NCBI GenBank assembly: GCA_003045895.1 | Contig: PZPC01000011.1 | Span: 27,258 to 91,257 of the forward strand | Reading direction: 5' to 3' | Length of the DNA stretch: 64,000 nucleotides | From: Bacteroidota bacterium | Lineage (GTDB): Bacteria; Bacteroidota; Bacteroidia; Chitinophagales; Saprospiraceae | Shown here: piece by piece, positions 1 through 7,700 of the stretch | How the letters are laid out: the number at the start of each line of letters is the position of its first letter | Numbering within the stretch: position 1 is the first letter of the stretch | Notes under the pieces: model-generated | Seen by the model: the letters and a program-made list of their open reading frames with translations, nothing else | Told to the model about the DNA's origin: nothing | Database searches by the model: none | Translations under genes and position numbers: made by a program

Positions 1-967
1 GGTGGGCGTAGGTCGGCTGGCTAAGCTGGGCGTCCTCATCAAAGGCGGCCGCACGGTCGAGCAACTCGCCAGCATTCAACACCTCGTCTTCGATAAGACA
101 GGCACCCTTACTACCGGGAAATTTCGGATTGAATCGGCCCAGTATCCACAAGGCGAGATGAAATTGGCCAATGGCCTGGCCTGGGCCATGGAGCAGTACT
201 CGAGTCATCCCGTGGCCAAGTCGTTGCGCCTGGCGTTGGAAGGGCTTCCCCGGGAAATTCATCTTCCTGAATTGACGGTGGAAGAACAGCAGGGTATCGG
301 ATTAGTAGCCAGGGACGAGGCTGGCACGGTTTACCGCATTGGCTCAAGTCGGCTGTTTTCGGACGAACAGGAGCAATCCGAAGGAGATATTTTTCTCTTT
401 CGCGATGACCAGTTGATGGCCGTTTTTAAATTAGGTGATGACCTCAAGACCGGGGTGCAACAAGCGCTTCACGACCTGGAGGCAGCAGCTATCCAGACCT
501 ATATTCTCAGCGGCGACCGGGAGGAGAAAACCCGCCAGTTGGCCCACCAGCTGGGGGTCGACAACTACTACGCCGAGCAACTGCCGGCCGAGAAACTAGC
601 CATTATCCGCGAAATCAGTTCCCATGGCCCCACGGCCATGGTCGGCGATGGGATCAATGATGCCCCGGCCCTGGCGCAGGCCGACCTAGGCATCTCCCTG
701 AGTAGTGCCTCTCAGGTAGCCATTCAATCGGCGAAGGTGATTTTATTGAACGGACGTATCGATATCCTGCCGCAAGCCTTTTCCCTGGCCAAACATACCG
801 TCACTACTATCCGGCAAAATCTGTTCTGGGCGTTTATCTACAATATCGTTGCTATTCCCATTGCTGCTGTCGGTTTACTCAACCCCATGTGGGGGGCCTT
901 TTTTATGGCTTTCTCAGATGTGGTCGTCATTGGGAATTCCCTCCGCCTCAAATACAAAAAGATTTAA
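1..967 (+). CDS. P1B-type heavy-metal-transporting ATPase, C-terminal part (5' truncated by window edge)
   Basis: This is the C-terminal third of an integral-membrane pump that moves a metal cation (Cu, Zn or Cd class) at the cost of ATP. Visible motifs are the phosphorylation site DKTGTLT (Asp about residue 31 of the visible part), the P1B-specific SHP motif (about 69), and the hinge GDGINDAP (about 217). Two terminal membrane helices follow (about 270-315), ending in the family-typical polar/basic tail. The frame is open to the left edge, so the metal-binding N-terminus and the membrane motif that sets metal specificity lie outside the window and the substrate cannot be decided. The stop is at 965-967. 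A thioesterase gene follows 54 bp later on the same strand, with no obvious functional link. Confidence 0.93.
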   Translation, partial: VGVGRLAKLGVLIKGGRTVEQLASIQHLVFDKTGTLTTGKFRIESAQYPQGEMKLANGLAWAMEQYSSHPVAKSLRLALEGLPREIHLPELTVEEQQGIGLVARDEAGTVYRIGSSRLFSDEQEQSEGDIFLFRDDQLMAVFKLGDDLKTGVQQALHDLEAAAIQTYILSGDREEKTRQLAHQLGVDNYYAEQLPAEKLAIIREISSHGPTAMVGDGINDAPALAQADLGISLSSASQVAIQSAKVILLNGRIDILPQAFSLAKHTVTTIRQNLFWAFIYNIVAIPIAAVGLLNPMWGAFFMAFSDVVVIGNSLRLKYKKI

Positions 968-1021
968 AGGTAGATCCAACCGCAATGGTTATTTTGCCTT
1001 GGTTTTTTTTAGCTTTGCCCA

Positions 1022-1438
1022 ATGTACACACACGAACATACCAAGCGGGTACGCTACGGAGAAACGGATCAGATGGGCTATCTCTATTATGGCAACTACG
1101 CCCAGTACTACGAAATCGGTCGGGCCGAAATGATTCGTTCCCTCGGACTCAGTTATCGGGAAATGGAGACCGAACACCGTATCCTGATGCCAGTCATGAG
1201 CTTGCAGTGCCGGTATGTTCGCCCGGCCTTGTATGATGAGTTGATCACCATCCGTACGACCTTGCGGCATTTGCCCGAAAAAACCATTACGTTCTACATG
1301 GAGTTATACAATGAAAAGGGTAAATTGGTAAATGGAGGTCAGGTTAAACTTTGTTTCCTGGACGCTAATTCCCAGCAAGTTATCCCAGCTCCTGCCTTTT
1401 TACTGGAAAAACTACAACCCTATTTTGAGAAGAATTAA
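1022..1438 (+). CDS. Acyl-CoA thioesterase, YbgC/4-hydroxybenzoyl-CoA thioesterase (hotdog) family
   Basis: A 138-residue single hotdog-fold protein, the normal length for YbgC/FadM-like thioesterases, which hydrolyse acyl-CoA in the cytoplasm. The N-terminal signature around residues 12-25 (RYGETDQMGYLYYGNY) contains the catalytic-type Asp16 in the TDxMG context, followed by the long central helix (YYEIGRAEMIRSLG). The physiological acyl group is unknown; some YbgC relatives associate with Tol-Pal, but no tol genes lie here. The next gene (YihY family) opens inside or right at the end of this one, so the two are probably translationally coupled. Confidence 0.92.
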   Translation: MYTHEHTKRVRYGETDQMGYLYYGNYAQYYEIGRAEMIRSLGLSYREMETEHRILMPVMSLQCRYVRPALYDELITIRTTLRHLPEKTITFYMELYNEKGKLVNGGQVKLCFLDANSQQVIPAPAFLLEKLQPYFEKN

Positions 1439-2426
1439 ATGGCCTACGGCTGATGAAGTACAAAAGTGGTTTTTGAACCTGCCGGTGGTCAAGCAGTTGC
1501 TGGCCTGGTCGAAGGTTACTTCATTGCCGGGTTTTTTTAAAGTTCCAATCTACGATGTGGTGATTTTTGTCTTTAACGAAATTCGCCGTTTTGACCTCTT
1601 TACCCGCGCCAACAGCATTGCTTTCAGCTTCTTTTTGTCGTTGTTTCCTTCCTTGTTGATGTTGTTCACCTTTACACCTTTTTTGCTGGATTTTTTTAGT
1701 GGTATCGTTCCTGAGTTGGCGAACTTTAATACCATCTTAAAAGAAGAAATCAACCGGGTAATGCCCGGCCAGGCTGGTGACATGGTTTTCGATTTTATCC
1801 ACGAAATAACCACCGAACCTCGGATTGGCTTGTTATCTACCGGTTTTATCCTGGCCATTTACTTCGCTTCCAATGGGATGTTGGCCATGATGCAAAGTTT
1901 CCAGAAATCTTATCGCGATACATTCAAACAACGCGGTGCACTCAAGAAGCGTGCAATAGCCATCATGCTGACCGGCCTTGTCGGTTTTTTGGTGATATTT
2001 TCTGTCGTTTTCATTATTTTGGGTGGACTTTTCATCAATTGGATTGCTGCTGTGGTGCACCTGACCAAACTGGGCATCCTGGCCATCACCTTGCTGCGTT
2101 GGTTGGCCATCATTATGGTTTTCTACTTCTCCATTGCTGCTCTATATCGCTATGGATCTGCTACTTATCGCCGTTTTCCTGTTTTTTCGGCCGGTACGAC
2201 GCTGGCCACGGTGCTGTCCATGTTGTCTTCTATTGCGTTTTCGTTCTACATCGACGAATTCAATCGCTACGATTCTTACAGTAAATTTTATGGCTCCATC
2301 GGAACACTCATTATTATGATGCTCTGGATCCAGCTCAACTCACTTATTCTACTCATTGGCTTTGAGCTCAATGCGGCTATTGCCGTCAACCGGGATTTAA
2401 AAGCGAAGATTGAGGATGATTTGTGA
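1332..2426 (+). CDS. YihY/virulence factor BrkB family inner-membrane protein
   Basis: A polytopic membrane protein of the YihY/BrkB (once called RNase BN) family. About six hydrophobic segments follow a conserved soluble N-terminus, with the family-typical stretch RANSIAFSFFLSLFPSLL near residues 90-110 and the C-terminal membrane region with WIQLNSLILLIGFELNA. The molecular function of the family is not established. The start is uncertain. ATG 1332 gives a 107-bp overlap with the thioesterase. The ATG at 1439 is in another frame. In-frame non-ATG codons (TTG near 1470, GTG near 1485) are alternatives. Alignable family sequence begins about residue 36 (the WPTADEVQKW region), so the true start probably lies within the thioesterase 3' end. 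Confidence 0.9.
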   Translation: MEVRLNFVSWTLIPSKLSQLLPFYWKNYNPILRRIKWPTADEVQKWFLNLPVVKQLLAWSKVTSLPGFFKVPIYDVVIFVFNEIRRFDLFTRANSIAFSFFLSLFPSLLMLFTFTPFLLDFFSGIVPELANFNTILKEEINRVMPGQAGDMVFDFIHEITTEPRIGLLSTGFILAIYFASNGMLAMMQSFQKSYRDTFKQRGALKKRAIAIMLTGLVGFLVIFSVVFIILGGLFINWIAAVVHLTKLGILAITLLRWLAIIMVFYFSIAALYRYGSATYRRFPVFSAGTTLATVLSMLSSIAFSFYIDEFNRYDSYSKFYGSIGTLIIMMLWIQLNSLILLIGFELNAAIAVNRDLKAKIEDDL

Positions 2427-2438
2427 TTTATGGAACCT

Positions 2439-2472
2439 TTTGTCTTCAAATACACACAGTCTGTTAAATTTG
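2439..2472 (+). promoter_or_regulatory. Bacteroidota-type promoter of the PorV/PorQ-family gene
   Basis: TTTG at 2439-2442 and TAAATTTG at 2465-2472 match the Bacteroidota -33 (TTTG/TTG) and -7 (TAnnTTTG) elements with a 22-nt spacer. Transcription would begin about 2479, leaving a 5' leader of about 55 nt before the ATG at 2534. This is a pattern match only. Confidence 0.5.
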
Positions 2473-2533
2473 TACTATCAACACGGCGAAATTGCTTATT
2501 GCTGCGTTAATAACGCAAAGAATTGATATTGAT

Positions 2534-3625
2534 ATGAGGCATTTGCTACATAGTTTTACCCTATTGCTGAGTCTGAGTCTGTGGATGTTCGGCTTACAGG
2601 CGCAAAAATATTCCAACGAGTTTCTTTCCATTGGGGTAGGAGCCCGGGCCCAGGCCATGGGTAACTCGGTGGTTGCCAGTACCAACGACATCTATGCCGG
2701 GGTCTGGAATCCGGCGGGATTAGCGGCACTTACACCCGACGATGGCCTCCAAATCGGCGCTATGCACTCCGAGTGGTTTGGCGGCGTGGGTAAATTCGAC
2801 TACCTGGGATTCACGCTTCCCACTACCCAGGCGGGAAACCGCCTGGCTTTCAGCCTGGTGCGTTTTGGGATCGATCAAATCCCCAATACCCTCTCCCTGT
2901 ACGAAAGCGATGGCTCCATCAATTTTGACAACTTGCGCGAATTCTCGGCGGCGGATTACGGCTTCTTCGGCTCTTACGCCAAGCAGATCGACAAACCCCA
3001 AGGGCCCCTCCGCATTGGCGGTTCGGTCAAGGTAGTTCACCGGCGTATCGGTCCTTTTGCAACTTCCTGGGGCTTTGGTGCCGACCTGGGCGTACAACTC
3101 ATCCGGGACAAATGGACCTGGGGCCTGATGGCCAAAGATATTACGACCACTTTTAACGCCTGGAGCTTCTCCTTCACACAGGAAGAGAAAGATGTATTGG
3201 AACTGACCAACAACGAAGTCCCCATCAACTCGGTAGAAATTACCCGCCCTCAGCTGATTTTTGGCGGCGCCAGGCTGTTTACCATTAGCCAGAAGGTCAC
3301 CTTGTTGTCTGAACTCAACCTGGCCTTTACTTCCGATGGCCAGCGCAACACCCTGATTTCGGCAGATCCCATCAGTATCGATCCCAGCCTGGGCCTGGAA
3401 ATGGCTTACCGCGACTTTCTGCTGCTTCGTGCCGGGGTCAATCAGTTTCAGTACGAACAGGATTTCAGCCAACAGGAAAACCTAACGGTCAGGCCGAGCA
3501 TGGGCATTGGCCTCCGGCTGGGTAGCCTACTGGTCGATTACGCTTACACCGATTTGGGCGACAACCGCAATACCTTCTCCCACGTCATTAGTTTGAAACT
3601 GGGATTAAAGCCCCGGAAGCGATAA
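2534..3625 (+). CDS. PorV/PorQ-family outer-membrane beta-barrel protein
   Basis: A 363-residue protein with a signal peptide (about residues 1-24, ending LQAQ) and then alternating amphipathic beta-strands typical of the FadL-like PorV/PorQ (UPF0164) family. The N-terminal mature region carries the family hallmark GVGARAQAMGNS...WNPAGLA (about residues 34-62). Studied members are outer-membrane parts of the type IX secretion system: PorV shuttles cargo to the attachment complex. Several T9SS cargo genes in this window are consistent with that role, but sequence alone cannot separate PorV, PorQ and undefined paralogues. I chose ATG 2534 rather than the upstream TTG at 2492 because it starts the signal peptide directly and leaves a proper leader after the promoter at 2439-2472. 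Confidence 0.83.
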   Translation: MRHLLHSFTLLLSLSLWMFGLQAQKYSNEFLSIGVGARAQAMGNSVVASTNDIYAGVWNPAGLAALTPDDGLQIGAMHSEWFGGVGKFDYLGFTLPTTQAGNRLAFSLVRFGIDQIPNTLSLYESDGSINFDNLREFSAADYGFFGSYAKQIDKPQGPLRIGGSVKVVHRRIGPFATSWGFGADLGVQLIRDKWTWGLMAKDITTTFNAWSFSFTQEEKDVLELTNNEVPINSVEITRPQLIFGGARLFTISQKVTLLSELNLAFTSDGQRNTLISADPISIDPSLGLEMAYRDFLLLRAGVNQFQYEQDFSQQENLTVRPSMGIGLRLGSLLVDYAYTDLGDNRNTFSHVISLKLGLKPRKR

Positions 3626-3976
3626 ATAATTGAGATTTTGGTCCGCCGATAGGACAACCTTTTGCCAGGTTGTTCGTTAATAAAAGACACCAATAAGCGA
3701 ATTGTAAGGTTGCTTTTTATTGAACTTTTCAACTGAAAAACAACCTACTCAAACAAGATTAACCACGCAGGTGCCTTAAGCGTTTTGGCTCTACACTTTT
3801 TAAATTAGGGCTTGACTTCGTGCTTGTCTAGGGCGGGCCTCAATGCGGAAGCAATTCCGTATTCTCATTGCGAGACAAGGGGATTACCGAACCAGGCCAG
3901 CGGCCTTATACATGTTTTTCTGAGGGTCCAAAACCACCTGGCACTTGTGTGGTTGTTTTTTCTTAAGGTCGGCAAT
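3626..3976. other. 351-bp intergenic region between convergent genes
   Basis: No credible gene is seen. Two small stem-loops are visible: AATGCGGAA/TTCCGTATT (3842-3850/3855-3863) closed by a GCAA tetraloop, and AACCAC/GTGGTT (3932-3937/3949-3954) followed by a T-rich run to 3964. The second could act as a weak terminator on the + strand. A plus-strand reading frame from 3812 runs into the antisense of the LON gene and has no protein-like character. Confidence 0.5.
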
Positions 3977-4612
3977 TCAGATTTTTGGCGGGATCAGATT
4001 CTTGAAATGCCCGTTCAGTTGAGCGCGATTGCGCAAATTCTCCATCTCTTTCACCACTGGAATTACCCGACTGATTTGCTCCAGCAGAACATGTTGCCGG
4101 GTTGTTGCAGCAAGTGTCAGGAGAAATTCATACTCCTGGTCCGGATTGAAACCGACGTAATGGGCAATATCGAAAGTTGTAAAAGCAGCTGCGTTTTTCG
4201 GGAGGGGCTTACTGATATCCAGTGCAACGAATAGCTCGCGGGCACGTTGCAGAATCTGCTCATTGACCAACCGATTTTCATTGCTTTCGAAAGGGTAATC
4301 CTTCACCAGTCCACCAGCGTATAGTTTTTCGCCCAACTGCGGATAAAATTCCTGGATACGGACAATCCCCAGTGCCTGGGTTTTTACGTCCATTTCTCCT
4401 CCTGGATACACTTTCTCAATGGCCAACAGTCGGACCTCCGTCGCATATTCTTTGATACTTCCGTGCTGGAAAAAAGGAATGGCAAAGGTGAGCTGATCCT
4501 GCTCGCAATCCCTCATGAGCTGGCGGTAGCGCGGCTCAAAAATGTGGAGGTTTAAAGCTTCACCGGGGAAGACAACGATCTGTAATGGGAAGAGGGCTAA
4601 TGTCCTTGACAT
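3977..4612 (-). CDS. LON peptidase substrate-binding (LonN) domain protein
   Basis: A stand-alone N-terminal domain of Lon protease (about 211 residues) with no AAA+ or peptidase domain. The conserved opening LALFPLQIVVFPGEALNLHIFEPRYRQL and the later GxVRI strand region define the family. Such proteins are cytoplasmic; in Lon the domain recognises unfolded substrates, and the role of the free form is unknown. ATG 4612 is preferred over the in-frame TTG at 4630 because homologous sequence begins at once after it. The gene is divergent from the alpha-2-macroglobulin gene and convergent with the PorV/PorQ-family gene. Confidence 0.9.
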   Translation of the reverse strand: MSRTLALFPLQIVVFPGEALNLHIFEPRYRQLMRDCEQDQLTFAIPFFQHGSIKEYATEVRLLAIEKVYPGGEMDVKTQALGIVRIQEFYPQLGEKLYAGGLVKDYPFESNENRLVNEQILQRARELFVALDISKPLPKNAAAFTTFDIAHYVGFNPDQEYEFLLTLAATTRQHVLLEQISRVIPVVKEMENLRNRAQLNGHFKNLIPPKI

Positions 4613-4726
4613 GTTTGATAAATTTACCAAAATCTACCTGCTCAAATAGTAGAGCATGGAATAAATAACAGTAAATTTATCCAGTTGTTATACAAATTCC
4701 TGAAAATGCACCAATACCTGTTTCCT

Positions 4727-7700
4727 ATGAATCGTTTTTTCGTTTTGTTAGCTTTAATTAGCCTATCCATTCTAACGAGTTGTCAGCCAAAACGAGCCGC
4801 CCGGCCGATGCCTGAGAGTGCCCAGGCCTATGTGTTGGCTTATACCCAGGGAATCATTTTCCGCACGTCATCCATCCGGATTCAATTTGCGGGAAACGTA
4901 GTGGAGGAGACTGATATCGGATCTTCACCAGCGCGCAACCTGGTCGCCCTTTCGCCAGCAGTGGCAGGCAACTGGACCTGGGAAGACCGGCAAACCCTGG
5001 CCTTTACTCCGACGGCTATGTTCGATTTTTCTACTTCCTACCTGGTAACCGTGCAGTTGGGAGATCTCTTCGATCAGGTACCCGAGGAAGCCAAGGTTTT
5101 CGAGTTTGCGGTCAATACCCGCGACCCCTTTGTGCGTATCGCAACCGAAGGACTCAGTACGCCCGATTTTGCCATTCGTGAAAAACAGGTCCTGCAGGGC
5201 CGGCTGTTGACCTCCGATTTTGTCGCCGCTGACAAAGCAAGTGCGCTCCTCCAGGCTACCCAACAAGGGCGCACCCTGAGCCTCACCTGGTCCCACAATG
5301 ATGAAGGCACGGTGCATTATTTCACCACGGGCAGTATCAACCGGGGCAATGAACCGTCCGCAGTGGTTTTGAACTGGAATGGGGTCGCCATCGGTGCCCA
5401 ACAGAAAGGGCAGGAAAAGATTGAAGTTCCCGCTTTGGGCGATTTTAAAGTTACCGCCGTAACCCCCATCAACGGCGGTGAATCCCGGGTGGATATCCAT
5501 TTTTCGGATCCACTGGACGAACAACAGGATTTTTCAGGGTTGGTTAGTATATCCAATAGCGACAATGAATTTCGTTACCTCGTAGCCGGGCACGTACTCA
5601 AAGTTTACCCCAACACAGCGCTTTCTGGCGAACAGAAAGTCAGTGTTTTTACGGGTATTCGCAACCGTTACCAGGAAAAGATGCCGCGTACCAGCCTTTG
5701 GGATGTCACCTTCACCTCGGTCGAACCGCAGGTGCGTCTCGTGGGCAATGGCAGCATTTTACCAACGAGTACGGGGCTGGTTTTTCCGTTCGAAGCCATT
5801 GGCTTGCAGGCGGTAGAAGTAGAGCTGTTTAAAATTTACAACAACAATATCCTGCAATTCCTGCAGAATAATTCTTACGACGGCAACGATGAAATGGCCA
5901 GGGTAGGTAAGGTGATTTTACGAAAATCCGTTCAGCTGAACCAACTCAATCCGGCTGCTAATCAGCAGGACTGGATGCGCTACGCCCTCGATCTGCGCCA
6001 GTTTTTCGAAGCTGATCCCAAGGCCATCTACCAGGTTCGGATCGGTTTCCAACGGTCGCAAAGCTTGTATCCCTGCGCCGTTGACCGGTCGTACAATTTT
6101 TCCAACTACGATTGGCAACCCGAGAATCCAGATTTGCTGAGTTCCTGGTATGGTATTGAAGGCTATTATGACAACTACAGTTGGGAACAACGCGATGATC
6201 CTTGTTATCCAGCCTATTACAATTCGGATCGGTTTATTTCCCGCAACGTGCTGGCTTCCAATTTAGGCATCATTGTCAAAAGCCAACAAGACAAAAAATA
6301 TCGGATAGCGGTTAGTGATTTGCGAAATACCCAGCCGCTGGCGGGTGTCAAAGTGAACTTCTACAACTACCAGCAGCAACTGCTGGGAACGGCAACCACC
6401 GGCAGTGATGGCCTGGCCAAAATCGAATTGCCAGAGAAAGCTTTTGTGCTGATCGCAGAAGCGTCGGGCGACCAGGGCTTCCTGCGACTCGACGACGCCG
6501 AAGCCCTCTCCCTGAGCCGTTTTGATGTGGCGGGCGCCGAAACCCAGGAAGGCCTGAAGGGCTACATTTACGGAGAACGCGGCGTTTGGCGACCCGGTGA
6601 TTCCGTCTATCTTCATTTTGTATTAGAAGACGAACAAGGACTACTCCCCCCCGCTTACCCCATCACCTTTGAATTGCGTGACGCCCGGGGACAATTGGTG
6701 GAAAAGCGAGTGGGCGTGACGCCCCAGGGCATGATTTATCCCTTGTGGTTCAAGACCCAGGCCGATAGTCCTACCGGAATCTGGGAAGCCAAGGTGATTA
6801 CTGGTGGTGCTCATTTCCAAAAAACGATCCGGATAGAGACGGTTAAACCTAACCGCATTAAAATTGACTTGAAATTTGCGGAGACCCCGCTGCGCCTAAG
6901 CGGCGGCAGCGGCGAAGTTAAATTAACGGCCGCCTGGTTGCACGGGGCACCAGCGGCCAACCTGAAAGCCAACGTAGAAGCGAGTTTCAGCCTCCGCAAG
7001 GATGGTTTTCCCCGGTTTAAAGATTACCTCTTCCGGGATGCAGAAAACACCCAAACAGCCAATACGGCCGTTGTTTTTGATGGCGACTTGGATGCTGCCG
7101 GAGAGGGCACTTTTGCGGTGAAGCTTCCCCAGGCTACTACGGCCGCCGGCCCTCTGATGATGAGCCTGCGCAGCCGGGTTTACGAATCTGGCGGAAATTT
7201 CAGTACCGATAATCAAAGCGTAGAAGTTCATCCTTTTGATTTTTACGCCGGCCTTTTACTACCCACCAATCGCTACGGTAGCCCACAAATAACGGTCGGT
7301 GAGAAGACGGTCATAGAACTGGCCAGTGCCAACTACGCTGGCGAAGCTGCCGCCGGGCGAACATTAAAAGCTGAACTTTACCGGGTGGAGTGGCGCTGGT
7401 GGTGGGATGACGACGATGTCAACGGATCCCGCTATTCCCGGGATCGCAACCTCAGCAGTTTGGCCAACGTAACCCGTAAGACCAATGCCCAGGGGCGTGC
7501 CAGTTGGGACATCAACGTCGCGGAATGGGGGCGCTACCTGCTCCGCGTTTGCGACCAAAGCTCGGGGCACTGCACCAGCGGTTACGTGTACGCGGGCTCA
7601 CCCTGGTACAATGAGCAGGAGTTCTCGGAGGAAGCCACCATGCTGACCTTCAGTGCGGATAAGGATAGCTACCAGGTGGGCCAACAAGTAAAACTGACCT

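Noticed and set aside
3812..4234. Plus-strand frame of 140 codons at the LON gene 3' end
   Set aside because: Most of it is antisense to the LON-domain gene and its first part covers structured noncoding DNA; no motif.
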